From: Prionace glauca
Taxonomy: Eukaryota; Chordata; Chondrichthyes; Carcharhiniformes; Carcharhinidae
Direction of reading: 5' to 3'
NCBI GenBank assembly: GCA_037974335.1
Contig: CM075760.1
Location: forward strand, 43,962,103 to 44,026,102
Length of the DNA stretch: 64,000 nucleotides
The notes below the pieces were generated by a model, which was not told the origin of the DNA, ran no database searches, and worked only from the letters and a program-made list of their open reading frames with translations. The position numbers were made by a program, and so were the translations under genes. Within the stretch, counting starts at the first letter, position 1; each line of letters begins with the position of its first letter. Of the stretch, positions 12,924 through 24,480 are shown in pieces.

Positions 12924-13685
12924 CGTAAACCATTCCACTGATGAAGAATGATCCATTGAGTGTTTCTAGCATTTTCTGTTCGGATCTCGGGCACCCACAG
13001 CATCTTGCTTTTGACCAACGAGATATTTGAACAGGTGACTGAAAGGATGGCTAATACAGGGACAGTTTTATGGATTGACTTAGACGAGGAAAGTGAAATA
13101 AGGAGATTTAGGGAGGGAATTACAAAGCTTAGGCATAGGCAGATGAAGACATCCGAAAGTGAAAACTAATTTCGAAAGTAACAATACAAATTACAGAATA
13201 TATAATTCTATTCAAACATAACCTAACTGTCAACGCTCGTTCTGTGGCGATTTCGTTTTATTTCTCCCTGAAACAGATAAGTAATTAATGAATGGCTAGA
13301 TATTTAGCCTCTGGGAGCCCATCTGGCGATATTGCGAGTGCAGAATTCTGTCTCACACAGTCAGTGAATCTGTTGGATGCTTTAAATAAGACAGGTCAAT
13401 CTTTATCTCTAACGTCTGTGTCAAATTGACACAGTGCAGTGCAATATTCAACTAATAAAATGTATCACAACGGTGGTTGCTTGAAGATATTGTAATGAGC
13501 ACTGTACGATTATTCAGATATTGACCTGTCCCCGAACACCAGTGAATCACTGAGAAATTGTTCAAACGGAATATTACTCACACAATAACAGAGCAATTAG
13601 ATATTTCTCGCAGCTACTTATCGAAATTAGTAAAAATTAAACTTACTGCTCCAATCAAGAATGATTAGTGTCAGACAGGCACACC
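12924..13685. other. No gene seen
   Basis: AT-rich intergenic sequence. One 69-codon frame at 12960-13169 has no recognisable features. Confidence 0.45.
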
Positions 13686-13689
13686 CATA

Positions 13690-14060
13690 TTACAAAGAAC
13701 AAAGAACAAAGAACAATCCAGCACGGGAAACAGGCCCTTCGGCCCAACGAGCCCGCGCCGCCACATCACCCTGCACCTATTCTACCCTGCATGGCTACGA
13801 ATGGAACCCTACTCAGTCAGATTCAGGGAAGAAATAGTGTCAATTTGGTAAAAACCGATTAGCCTGAGAGCACATCTTTGGGGTGTGGGAGGAAACCGGA
13901 GCACCCGGAGGAAACCCACGCAACCACAGGGAGAATGCGCAAACTCCCACAGACACAGGCCCAAATCCATGTGCCTGCACAGCCAGCAGTGCTAGTCACT
14001 GAGCTGTTGCGGCGCCCATCTACCGGTCCAGGATCAAGCACACACACCGACACGAAGTCC
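13690..14060 (-). mobile_element. SINE-like elements, reverse orientation
   Basis: 13690-13815 carries a repeated AAAGAACAAAG start and a CAGGCCCTTCGGCCC block typical of an interspersed repeat in reverse orientation. 13875-14015 contains GGAGGAAACCGGAGCACCCG and the reversed SINE body, ending in a tRNA-like head in reverse (GAGCTGTTGCGGCGCCC). Confidence 0.65.
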
Positions 14061-14215
14061 TAGGCCACTCCCGGAACTTCCAAGAGCAGCCCAGGCACGA
14101 CCTGCCGTGTGAATGCCCCTCGTTTGACACGAGGTGGACCTCCACCTGTGGAATAAAGTCAAAAATATTAATCTTACAGCCTGCCTTTCCGGTGTCTCCC
14201 GAGGTTTAACCCTAT

Positions 14216-14706
14216 TTAATATCCCCTACCATATCCCTCCATTCTCGTTTCACTCATGTGCCTATCTAACTGCATCTTAAACGAGTCCAATGTTCCTGCC
14301 TCCACCACCCTACTCGGTAGCGCGTTCCAGACCCCTACAACTCTCTGCGTAAAGAACCTTCTTCTCACCTCCAAATTATACCTCTCCCCCCTCACCCTTA
14401 AATGATGACCTCTCGTGTTTGTATCTAGTCTAGGGAGCAGTCTCTCACTATTTACTCTATCCATTCCCTTCATTATCTTATATACTTCTATCATGTCCCC
14501 TCTCAATCTCCGCCTTTCCAAGGAGAATAGTCCCAGTTTCTTCAACCTCTCCTCGTAACCCAGTCCCCCCATGCCAGGCAACATCCTGGTAAACCTCCTC
14601 TGCACCCTTTCCAGAGACTCCACGTCCTTCCGGTAGTAAGGTGACCAGAACTGGACGCAGTACTCCAAATGCGGTCTAACCAACGTTCTGTACAACTGAA
14701 GCATTA
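14216..14706 (-). mobile_element. CR1-like LINE, C-terminal part of ORF2
   Basis: A 162-codon open frame encodes the conserved C-terminal tail of CR1-clade ORF2: LYRTLVRPHLEYCVQFWSPY near its start, then YEERLKKLGLFSLERRRLRG, and RRRFFTQRVVGVWNALPSRV near residue 115-135. The piece is 5'-truncated, as usual for LINE insertions, and is the least decayed LINE tail in the window (open to its stop). Confidence 0.85.
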
Positions 14707-14754
14707 GACAGCAGCTTTTATACTCTATAATATTATATCGGGATTGATAATATC

Positions 14755-15150
14755 TCGGCAGGCAACATGTTCAAGGTCGTATGTTCGATTAACAGAGACA
14801 GATGCTGGTGTCATTCAAAGAGACAAATCCCCTGTAACATAAAAAAGAGATGAGATCTGATGAAATATGAACAGATCTGTGGTCTCCTGTCGAATTAATT
14901 GAAAGGATCTAATGCAGCATAAATAGAGAATGGCCGAGAGTGGCATAACGAGAGAAATAACCGAATGTAGTGTAAAAACAGACAAGGCCTACTGTCATAT
15001 AATTAAAGACTGGCTCTGGTACAACACAAATAGGAGTAATAAATAAAGCGGCATTTTATGCAATGTAAACAAATATAAGATCTGTTGAAATAATGAATCA
15101 TTTGAGTCACATTCAGTGCATAAAGAGACATATCCTAGTGTGTTGTAATC
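14755..15150 (+). repeat. Degenerate minisatellite motif, copy 1
   Basis: Loose tandem copies of the AGTGTAATATAAA-like motif. The order of sub-blocks (ATGTTCGATTAACAGAGA, then CTGTAACATAAA, then GATCTAATGCAGCATAAA) is repeated at 15490-15690, so the whole array has been duplicated with an offset of about 730 bp. Confidence 0.55.
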
Positions 15151-15479
15151 AATCTTCTGTATACTGCCCACTTGCCAGTGAGTAACAGTCTCTTTCTAAT
15201 GAGTAAAACATTCCCATTCATCACTTTGAGCGTCTGTACTAAATCTCCCATAAACTGTTCAGTTCTGAGGGAACCAAACCAAGTGTTCAGCTGTTCTGAT
15301 AGTGCAGTTTATACACGATTAACGTCAAGCCCGATATGACCTTCTCTACCTCACCTGTCCCCCCTTGTCATTTCATGAATTGATGGAATTTTTACATGGA
15401 TTCCCATGAATCACTGTCATTCTGTCAGAATAAGATTCAAGGCCAGGAGAAGACTTCCTTCTGACAGTTAAATGCCAGG

Positions 15480-15735
15480 CAAAATATACATGGTCATATG
15501 TTGAATTAACAGAGATGGATGTAAATATGCAAATCCTGTGTAATATAAATAGAGATGGGATCAGATGTAATAGGATCAGATCAGTGATCTACTTGAGTAC
15601 GAATAGAGAGGAACTAATGTAGCATAAAAAGAGAGATGGCTCAGTGTACATAACAGGAGAAATAACCCAATGTAGCATAAATTCATTTGGAATGTATTCG
15701 TGTTATAAATGTATAGTGTAATATTGGACATAGAT
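15480..15735 (+). repeat. Degenerate minisatellite motif, copy 2
   Basis: Parallel to 14755-14980, with shared blocks ATGTTGAATTAACAGAGATG, TGTGTAATATAAATAGAGAT and AATGTAGCATAAA. Confidence 0.55.
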
Positions 15736-15924
15736 CTCAGAATTTAGGCGCACTGAGTTAAAAGTCATCATGCCAAAACACAAACTGTGATCAGTTAAGA
15801 ATGGAAACAACATAATTTCTGAGTCAAACTGAAATGTATTCAATTCGCACAAGATACCTCACGATCCAACCTGTGACCCAGTCCTGAATGTTCAATTATT
15901 CCATTAATAAATGTGGTGATATTT

Positions 15925-16135
15925 CAGTCTCGGGGGTAGTGTAGCAATATCGTTATTAAGCTAGTATTCCAGAAGCTTGGGACAGGAGTTCCAGTTCCAC
16001 CCTGGCAGCTGGGGAATTTCAACTCAGTTATTTGATAAAGACATCGTGTGTATTTAAAGGTTTGAAGTTTATTTAATCGTCACAAATGGGTTTACATTCA
16101 CACTGTAATGAAGTTACTGTGAAAATCATATATGG
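15925..16135 (+). mobile_element. SINE fragments
   Basis: 15925-16040 resembles a SINE of the type also present at 33890 (GTTCCAGTTCCACCCTGGCA, then AATTTCAACTCAGTTA). 16050-16131 is the reversed 3' end of another SINE (TAATGAAGTTACTGTGAAAA), the same as at 17.22 kb. Confidence 0.5.
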
Positions 16136-16259
16136 TCAAAGCTCATCTTTTTCTCGGATGTCTTTCAGGGGAGGAAATATTACTTCTTAGTTAAAAGCTA
16201 CATAAAATTACCAGAAGAAGAAACAAGCCTGAGGTTTCAGAGATTTTTAAAATTCAACA

Positions 16260-17195
16260 AAAAAAAGTCCAAATAATCGACGGGGGAAATAGAGAATGGG
16301 ACTAAAATTGCAGGGAACATAAAAATTATTTATAACCGTTTATATCAATATCTGAAGAGAGAAGGATTTTTTAAGATAAATGTAAATCCCTTAGAGCCAG
16401 AATCCAGGGAAATTATAATGGGGAATAAATAAATATTGAATGAATACAAAACTAAGTTTGACATTACCTTCACACAAGTATCATCCCAGAAATGTTCGGG
16501 AACCAAGGGGGTAGTTGTAAGACGGTCTTAAGGGAAATCAGTATTAGTAAAATCATTCTGGGTAAAATAATAGGGTGAAATTCTGGTTGGTCACTGGGGC
16601 CTGATAATCCCAGAATATGGAAGGAAATGGCCCAGGAAATGTTGGATACATTGCTGCCCATCTTCTAAAATTCCTTATAGGCTGTAACAATTCCCACAGG
16701 TTGGAGGGTGACAAATGTAATCCCGATATATACAGAGAAAGGGAGAATGAAACTGATAAATTACAGACTGACTTTAGCATCAGTTAGAGATTGTTATCAA
16801 ATCCATGATAGGAAAATATTTGGAAAGCATGGACGGAGTTTGATGAAACCAGTATGGGCTTAAGAAAGACATGTTTATCTAAACAAACCTACTTGCATTT
16901 TTTGAGGATGTAAATAATAGGTGGGGGCGGGGGAGGGAGGGGGAGGGGAGTTCTTTCGGGTAGAGAGGGGGAGGGATGCAACCAGTTTACGTGGTGTATT
17001 TACACTTACAGAAGATATGTGAGAAGGTTCTTCATAAAATATTGGGAGGCCCAATGAACGCACGTGAGATGGGGAGTGATGTGTTGGCCCAGGAAAAGAA
17101 TTCATTGACAGATAAGAAACAGAGAGTGGAAATAAATGGGTCTTCTTCCGAGTGACGGTCAGCTAACAGTGGGGTACCGCAGGGTCCCAAATGTT
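16260..17195 (+). mobile_element. Decayed LINE, second subfamily (RT part)
   Basis: Order and spacing match a LINE reverse transcriptase. A block around 16.68-16.77 kb reads like GWRVTNVIPIYTEKG. A GVPQG-type codon run (GGGGTACCGCAGGG) lies near 17.17 kb. Frequent stops show a dead copy. It is interrupted by the SINE at 17196-17470 and appears to resume after it. Confidence 0.6.
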
Positions 17196-17470
17196 AAATG
17201 TTCATTTGTCACAAATAAGCGTATGTTAATACTGCAATGAAGTTACTTTGAAAATCCCCCGAGTCGCCCACACTCCGGGGCCTGTTCGGGTTACAGTGAG
17301 GGAGAATTTAACACGGTCCAATGCACCCTAACCAGAACATCTTTTGAACTATGGGAGGAAATCGGAGCACCCGGAAGAAACCCATATAGGCACGGGAAGA
17401 ACGTGCAGACTCTGTACAGACAGTGACCCATGCCAGGAATCGAACCCAGATCCCTGGCGCTGTGCCACTG
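17196..17470 (-). mobile_element. SINE inserted into the LINE relic
   Basis: Reverse-oriented tRNA-derived SINE. It begins with the reversed 3' end (CAATGAAGTTACTTTGAAAA), passes CGGAGCACCCGGAAGAAACC and ends near the reversed B box GGAATCGAACCCAGATCCC. LINE sequence lies on both sides, so the SINE is younger. Confidence 0.75.
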
Positions 17471-17905
17471 TGGGATCTGAATGAGAGACAAATGTAACAT
17501 GTCCAAAAGGATTGGTGATATGGAACTGGGGGGAATTGTGAGCTGTGAAGAGGATGGGTGGTGGTGGGATGGGGGGCTTCAATGTAATCTGGACAAGTTG
17601 TTTGAATGGGCGGGCACATGGAATTTAGAGTACAATGTAGCTAAATGTGCAGTTATATACTGGTGTGTAAAGCAGAAAGCAATATATATGGGGAAGTGTA
17701 ATGTACAAATGGATCTGTGTGTCCTTGTACACCAGTTAATGAAATTGGAGAGACATATACAGCCAACAGTTTGGAAAACTTTCATTGCAAGAAGATTGGA
17801 GTTTGGAATTAGGGAGGTATTCCTGTGGTTATGCTGGTTCTTCATCTGACCACCCGTGGTGTAGTACATGGAGTTCTGATCTCACTCAATAAGAAAGGGT
17901 CTGGG
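17471..17905 (+). mobile_element. Decayed LINE, continuation after the SINE
   Basis: An open frame at 17481-17849 carries CNLDKLFEWAGTWNLEYNVA, the conserved LxWAxxWxxxFN region downstream of the RT FADD motif. It continues the element that starts before the SINE. Confidence 0.6.
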
Positions 17906-17939
17906 GAGAGTACAGTTGATACCAAGATTATTGGGACTG

Positions 17940-18118
17940 CCCTATGAGGCGAGATTGATTTGACTGGGTCTTTATTCGCTTGACTCACCTGATGAAGGAG
18001 CAGTGCTCCGAAAGCTTGTGATTCCAAATAAACATGTTACACTTTAACCTGGTGTTGTGAGATTTCATTCTGTGCCCACACCAGTCCATCACCGGCATCT
18101 CCACCTCATGTATTCACT
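17940..18118 (-). mobile_element. Interspersed element of the foldback family
   Basis: Contains AGCTTGTGATTCCAAATAAA, ACCTGGTGTTGTGAG and CCAGTCCATCACCGGCATCT. These are the reverse of the element seen at 47950 and, as hairpins, at 30.8 and 33.7 kb. Confidence 0.7.
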
Positions 18119-18189
18119 TGAGTTTAGAAGGATGACAGGAGATCTGATTGAAACCCATAAAATTGTGATTGAACCATATAAAACATGTA

Positions 18190-18576
18190 ACATGAGGGCG
18201 GGGCGGTGGCACAGTGGCTGGCACTGCTGCCTCGATTCCCACAGTAGGAATTGAGACTCAGCCAGATTAAAGTTTTTAAAATTACTTATTAGTGTCACAA
18301 GTAGGTTTCCATTAACAATGCAATTAGGTTAATGTGAAGATCCCCTAGTCGCCTGTTCGGGCAGAATTTAGGGGAGAATTTAGCCTGGCCAAAACGGACC
18401 TAAACAGCAAATCTTTCCGACTGTGTGAAGAAAGCGGAGGATCCGGATGAAACTCACTCAGACACAGGGAGAACTTGCAGACGCCAACAGACAGTCCCCA
18501 TAGCTGGGAATTGAAGCCGGGTCCCTGGTGATATTAGACAGCAGTGATAACTATTGTGTCACCGTGCCGTCATCTT
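18190..18576 (-). mobile_element. SINE, reverse orientation, with a head-like start
   Basis: 18190-18250 resembles a forward tRNA-like head (GGCGGTGGCACAGTGGCTGG). From 18270 the sequence is the reversed SINE from 3' end to head, ending TATTGTGTCACCGTGCCGTC. Two SINEs in opposite orientation are likely. Confidence 0.6.
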
Positions 18577-18619
18577 AACTGAAGCATAGTTCAGTAATCC
18601 AGTTTTAACTTAGAAAGTA

Positions 18620-18770
18620 TCGTCTATCATGTAGGAGCAACTGATAACGAGCCGAGTAGAGAACTAAAGGAGATGTTGTAATATTATGGAGACATGGCCT
18701 ATTGCAATACAAACAGAGATGGGAGCTAGTTGAATGTAAGCAGAGATATGACACGGGCTCCCGGGCTCGA
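18620..18770 (+). repeat. Degenerate minisatellite motif
   Basis: Copies such as TATTGCAATACAAACAGAGA and TTGAATGTAAGCAGAGAT; same dispersed family as above. Confidence 0.45.
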
Positions 18771-19440
18771 ATAGCCAACTCCTGTTCCAATCTTATCCTG
18801 TGAAAGGCATTGAGCTGCTTGGAAACTGGCATCTGTGATGCTGGGGACCTCAGGAGGAGGCCGAGATGGAAAATCCTCTCGGCACTTCTGGCGGAAGATT
18901 GTAGCAATTGTTTCAGTTTTGTTCATCTCCATTTGCTGGATTCCCACATCATTAAGAATTGCGGTTTTATTTGAGGCTCCAGCTGCGGTTAATTGTTTTA
19001 ATGTCCACCACCATTCAGAACTGTACGTGACAGAAGTGCAAAGTTAGATCCTACCTGGAAAAATTCGAATCAAGGTGATTGTGTGATGTATACATTGACA
19101 TGTACTCGTGCAATACCAGTTTAAACAGCGTGCTATATGTTATAATATATTATAATCATGGACGGGGTCCATTCTAACATATATACATATGGAGGCCAAT
19201 TCAAAATGAACAGATGCAGGGTCCAGTGTATTGCGGCAGTCCATGCTTCATGTAATGTAACCCACCAAGATTTATTTCCATCTGCTGGCAAAACTTTGTA
19301 ATTACAGTTAGTGTGAAAATATCATTGTCAGGTATGATCTGTGGTATCAATGGAACAAGAATTCACATCCATTAATGTAATATCACATCCTCTTCTGCAA
19401 GGTGCCAAAATTTATGGTGCAATGAATTGTACCTGTCCGT
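18771..19440. other. No gene seen
   Basis: Intergenic sequence with a few motif-family traces at 19.13-19.25 kb. Short overlapping open frames on both strands have no recognisable content. Confidence 0.45.
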
Positions 19441-20262
19441 TGCTGAATTATGCAGATGAAGTGGTGTAGGGCAGGAATCTGTCTGGGGCCTCAATTATTT
19501 ACAATATTCATTAAGGGCTTAGATAATGGGACAAAGAGTCAAATATCCAAATGATCGATTGTGATATAATTTTTAGATGGGACAACGCTAAATTTAGTGG
19601 ATGCCAAACAGGATTTGGGGTTCGGCACATAGTTTCTTAAAATGTCACGATCTGCTGCAGAAAATAATCATTAAGACCAATGGAATGCCTCCCTTCATAT
19701 CCAAAGGACTGGAGGATACGGGGGCAGATGTTGTGCTCCAATTGTGCACAATCCTTGTTCCACCCCAATTAGAGCACTGTGAGCAAGTATGGGCAACATA
19801 TCTTTGGAAAAATGTTGACTCTGGACCGAGTTCAACGCAAGTTGCGAGGAGAGATCAGACGAATTTAGACATTTTTCTCTCGAATTCGGAAGGTTGAGGG
19901 CTGTTCTGATAGAAACCTATGAAATACCTACAGGGAAGGACTGTTTCCATTAGTTGAAGGTTCGAGGTTAAAAGGCCATAGTTGAAAAAAATAGGGAAAG
20001 GCCTTTCAGGAGAGTTGATAGAAAACATTAGTACATGTCGAGAGAGGTGAATGATTGGAACTCTCTTCGGCAATTGCCGGTGGGAGCTGGTACAATGGTT
20101 ACATATAAGTCTGAGGTCTTCTTTAATTGAACAGGTATATCAAGAGATTATGGACTGAGCGAAGCCAAAATGGATTCAGCCACAGATCAGCCATGATCTT
20201 ATTAAATGGTGGGGCGAGTTCGAGGAGCTGAGTGGCCTACTCCTGTGGCTATGTCCCGTTGT
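19440..20262 (+). mobile_element. Decayed CR1-like LINE 3' region
   Basis: Stretches around 19.73-19.80 kb read like LEHCEQVWATYLWKN. The piece ends with the standard 3' terminus found in several copies here (GATCAGCCATGATCTTATTA, then GTGGCCTACTCCTG). It is heavily decayed in the middle. Confidence 0.65.
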
Positions 20263-20655
20263 TGCCAGGGCAGTATCAGATGAAAATGGCGCAATCCATG
20301 GGAATATATTTTTGTTGATTTTGGTTAAAAGGAGGGATGTTGCCCAGGGAGCTATTGGAGACCACGGGACCTTTAATGTCCAGCTCAGCAAACATGGCGT
20401 TAGGGAAAATGTTCGTCATACCAATTGAAATTTAGTTGGGTCTCTGAAGACTCCCAGGAAGCCAAGTTGTAGTTTTAAGTTGAAAGAAAATATGTGTGTG
20501 TGTGTGAAAGGGAAACAATTTGTGGGGAAGAATGGGAACGACAGAATATATGTGTGTGCGTCTTTGTGTGTTGTCTGATAAATGTCATATAGTTTACAAA
20601 TCAACAACACAATTAAAACCGGCATCCTTCCATTTCCAATAGAAAAGTTAGAATC
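20263..20655. other. No gene seen
   Basis: Contains a short TG tract near 20.49 kb and nothing else recognisable. Confidence 0.4.
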
Positions 20656-21816
20656 ACAGTAAACACATGTCCACGGTCGGCAAGTGGGAGACTTTCAAGG
20701 GAAAACTGAAAAGGTTGCAGGAAAGTTGGTTGGTTGTCAAATAGGAGGCAGAGAGTGGGAGTCAATGGATGCTATTCGGATTGGCGGATGGTGACTAGTG
20801 GAGTGCCTCAGGGGTTGGTGCTGGGGCCTCAGCTATTTACCATTTATATAGATGATCTGGAGGAGGGAACCGAGTGTATGGTGTCGAAATTTGCTGATGA
20901 CACCAAGATTGGAGGAAAGGCAAATTGCGCGGAGGGTGTGGAGAGTCTGCAGAAGGATCTAGATAGGCTGGGCGAATGGGCCAGGAAATGGCAAATGGAA
21001 TTTAATGATGGCAAGGGCGAGGTGGTCCACTTTGGAAGGAGGAATGGTAGGAAGGACTATTACTTACGTGGCGAAAAACTGCAGCAGGCGACGGTGCAGA
21101 GGGACCTCGGGGTCCTTGTGCATGAGTCGCAAAAACCCAGCTTGCAGGTGTAGCAGGTGATCAGGAAGGCGAATGGTTTGTTGGCCTTCTTAGTGAGGGG
21201 GATTGAATATAAAAGTAGGGAGGTCTTGCTGCGGCTGTATAGAGCATTGGTGAGGCTGGAGTACTGTGTGCAGTTTTGGACGCCGTACTTACGGAAGGAT
21301 ATTTTGGCCTTGGAGGGAGTGCAGAGGAGGTTACCTAGGCTGATGCCAGAGTTGAGGGGGTTGAGCTATGAGGAGAGGCTGAATAAACTAGGCTTGTACT
21401 CGTTAGAGTTTAGAAGAATGAGGGGAGATCTCATTGAGACTTATAAAATGATGAATGGGATGGATAGGATAGAGGTAGAGAGACTCTTCCTGCACAGAAA
21501 GGATAATAGGACTAGGGGGCACAGCCTCAAGATAAAGGGGGGGGCGGTTTAGAACGGAGTTGAGGAAGAACTTCTTCACTCAAAGGGTGGTGAATCTCTG
21601 GAATTCTCTGCCCGTTGAAGTGGTGGAGGCTACATCGCTAAATATTTTTAAGACGCGGGTTGATGGGTTTTTGATAAGAGAGGGGATTAAGGGTTATGGG
21701 GAGAGGGCGGGAATGTAGAACTGAGCTACGACAGATCAGCCATGATCTTATTGAATGGCGGGGCAGGCTCGAAGGGCTAGATGGCCTACTCCTGCTCCTA
21801 TTTCTTATGTTCTTAA
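20656..21816 (+). mobile_element. CR1-like LINE with RT palm and 3' end
   Basis: Relatively young LINE 3' half. The frame at 20734-21153 has SGVPQG (RT block) and SKFADDTKIGG (FADD catalytic motif). After one in-frame stop the tail continues in the same frame at 21157-21552 with RALVRLEYCVQFWTPYLRKD and YEERLNKLGLYSLEFRRMRG. The non-coding end runs through GATCAGCCATGATCTTATTG to TTTCTTATGTTCTTA. A jump near 20.66-20.74 kb suggests an internal deletion before the RT block. Confidence 0.85.
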
Positions 21817-23775
21817 AGACATGTGCCGGTAAAGAGGAAGGATGGAAAAGGTAGGATTGGAGAGCTGTGGATTATAGGGGATATTGAGGACTTGGTCAGG
21901 AAGAAGAGAGAGGCGTATGTTAGGTCTAAGCAACTGGGAACGGAGAGAGCACTGGAGGAAGGCAGAGAGAGTATGAGGGAGGGGGCATGAAATGACTTTG
22001 GCGGATAGGATTAAGGAAAATCCAAAGGCATTTTACTCTTACATTAGGAACAAAAGGGTGGTTACAGGGAAAATCGGTCCTCTTCGGGACAGAGGAGGGG
22101 AACTGTGCATAGAGTCTGAGGGAATGGGGGAGATCCTAAATGAATACTTTGCGTCGGTATTCACGAAGGAGAGGGGCTTGGTATCTTGTACTGTCTTGGA
22201 GGGAGCTGTAGACCAGTTGAAAGAAATATCCATTACAAGGGAGGAAGTGCTCGGGTTTTTAGGAGGCATAAGAACTGATAAAGCTCCGAGGCCTGATGGC
22301 ATTTATCCCAGGCTGCTTAGGGAGGTGAGAGATGAAATTGTTGGGCCGCTGACGCAAATCTTTGTCTCTTCTTTGGACGCAGGTGAGGTCCCAGAGGGCT
22401 GGATGGTAGATAATGTGGTACCGCTGTTTACAAAGGGCAGTAGGGATAACCCTGGTAATTATAGGGCAGTGAGTTTGACGTCAGTGGTAGGAAAGTTGTT
22501 GGAAAAAATTGTAAGGGGTAGGATGTATAAGCATTTGGAGCATTGCGATGTGATGAGGGATACGCAGCATGGCTTTGTTAAGGGGAGGTCTTGCCTTACG
22601 AATCTCGTGGAATTTTTAGAGGAGGTGACAAAAACCGTTGATGAAGGACGAACCGTTGATGTCGTCTATATGGATTTCAGTAAGGCGTTTGACAAAGTCG
22701 TTCATGGTGGGTTGGTTGAAAACGTTGAGGCTCATGGGATACAGGCACAAGTATCTAGATGGATTGAAAACTGGATAGTTAACAGGAGACAGAGAGTAGC
22801 AGTGGAAGGGTCCTTTTCTAGCTGGAGGTCTGTCACTGTGTGCTGCAGGGCTCAGTACCTCTTCTATTCGTAATATATATAAAAAATTTGGAAGAGGGCA
22901 TACGTGGTGTGATCAGCAAGTTTGCAGATGACACAAAGATGGCAGGATTGGCGGTCAGTGAGGAGCAGTGTCTGGCAATACAGCAGGATATAGATAGGCT
23001 GGTATATTGGGCAGATAAATGGCAGGTGGAATTTAATCCTGATAAATGCGAGGTGATGCATTTTGGAAGGAATAATGTAGAGGGGAGTTATATGATAAAG
23101 GGTAGACCTATTAAGAGTATAGAAATGCAGAGGAACCTGGGAGTGCAAGTTCACAAGTCTTTGAAGGTGGTAACACAGGTGGAGAAGATTGCGAAGAAAG
23201 TTTATGATATGCTAGCCTTTATAGGAAGGGGAATAGAGTACAAGAGCTGGCGTCTAATGCTACTGTTATACAGAACATTGGTCGGACCGCATTTGGAGTA
23301 CTGCGTTCAGTTCTGGTCACATTACTACCGGAAGGACATGGAGACCCTGGAGAGAGTGTAGGTTTACCTGGTAAACCTCCAGACCCTGGAGGTTTACCAG
23401 GATGCTGCCTGGTATGGAAGGACTGGATTATGAGGAAAGATTGAGTAAACTGGTGCTGTTTTCCTTAGAAAGACAGAGATTGAGCGTGGATTTAATAGAG
23501 GTGCATAAAATAATGAAGGGTATAGATAGAGAAAACAGTGGCAGGCTTTTTCCTTGATTGGAGACAAATATCACGAGGGGCCACAGGCTTAAGGTGAGGG
23601 GGGAGAAGTATAATTTGGATGCTAGAGGGAGGTTTTTCACACAGTGGGTCGTGGGAGTATGGAATGCACTGCCAAGTAAGGTGGTGGAGGCAGGCACGCT
23701 GGACTTGTTTAAGGTTGACTTCGATAGACACATGAGCAAAATAAGGATGGAGGGTTATAGGAGACTGTTTTAAAT
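21817..23775 (+). mobile_element. CR1-like LINE, most complete RT in the window
   Basis: The frame at 21992-22873 covers the finger and palm region: KENPKAFYSYIRNK, then PGNYRAVSLTSVVGKLLEKI and MDFSKAFDKV near residue 225. RT continues in a shifted frame at 22840-23361 with ISKFADDTK and LEYCVQFWSHYYRKD. A short tandem duplication of a 20-bp-class segment (TTTACCTGGTAAACCTCCAG-like) lies near 23.36-23.40 kb. The last tail frame is at 23558-23773. At least two frame breaks show it is inactive. Confidence 0.85.
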
Positions 23776-23949
23776 AAGGATCAGAGCCTCAGGAAGTTCC
23801 TGGAAATCTAATGCTATTTGTGTTGATATTTTTCTCTTTTACTCTGCATGTGCGTCGGTCCACCTTGTTGTCTAACGAGGGGCATGCACACTGTGGGTCA
23901 TGCGTGGGCTGCTCTTGGATGTTTCGAGAGTGGCCTACTACTTTGCGTC

Positions 23950-24480
23950 GTTTGTGTCTGCTTCAAAATGGACCAGCAGTTGGGCACCACAAAAACCCAG
24001 CCGGCAGGTGCAGCAGGTGGTCAGGAAGGCGAATGGGATGCTGGCCTTCATAGCGAGGGGGAAAGGATATAAAAGTAGGGAGGTCTTACTGCAACTGTAC
24101 AGGGCACTGGCGAGGCCGCAGCTGGAGTACTGTGTGCAGTTTTGGGCGCCGCACCTGCGCAAGGATATTTTGGCCTTGGATGGAATGCAGAGGAGGTTTA
24201 CTCGGCTGATACCAGAGATGAGGGGGTTGAACTTTGAAGAGAGGCTGAATAGACTGGGTCTGTACTCGTTGGAATTTAGAAGGATGAGGGGGGATCTTAT
24301 AGAGACGTATAAGATAATGAAGGGGATGGATAGGGTAGAGGTAGAGAGATTCTTTCCGCTCAGAAAGGACAGCAGGACAAGAGGGCACAGCCTGACGATA
24401 AGGGGGGGGGGGGGCGGCAGTTTAGAATGGAGTTGAGGAGGAACTTCTTCACTCAAAGGGTGGTGAATCTCTGGAATTAA
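23950..24480 (+). mobile_element. CR1-like LINE C-terminal fragment
   Basis: An open frame runs from about 23.98 to 24.44 kb with VVRKANGMLAFIARGKGYKS, RPQLEYCVQFWAPHLRKD and FEERLNRLGLYSLEFRRMRG. It is nearly the same subfamily as 21157-21552 and less decayed than most. It stops abruptly at 24.48 kb, where the Ig-flank paralogue begins. Confidence 0.85.
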
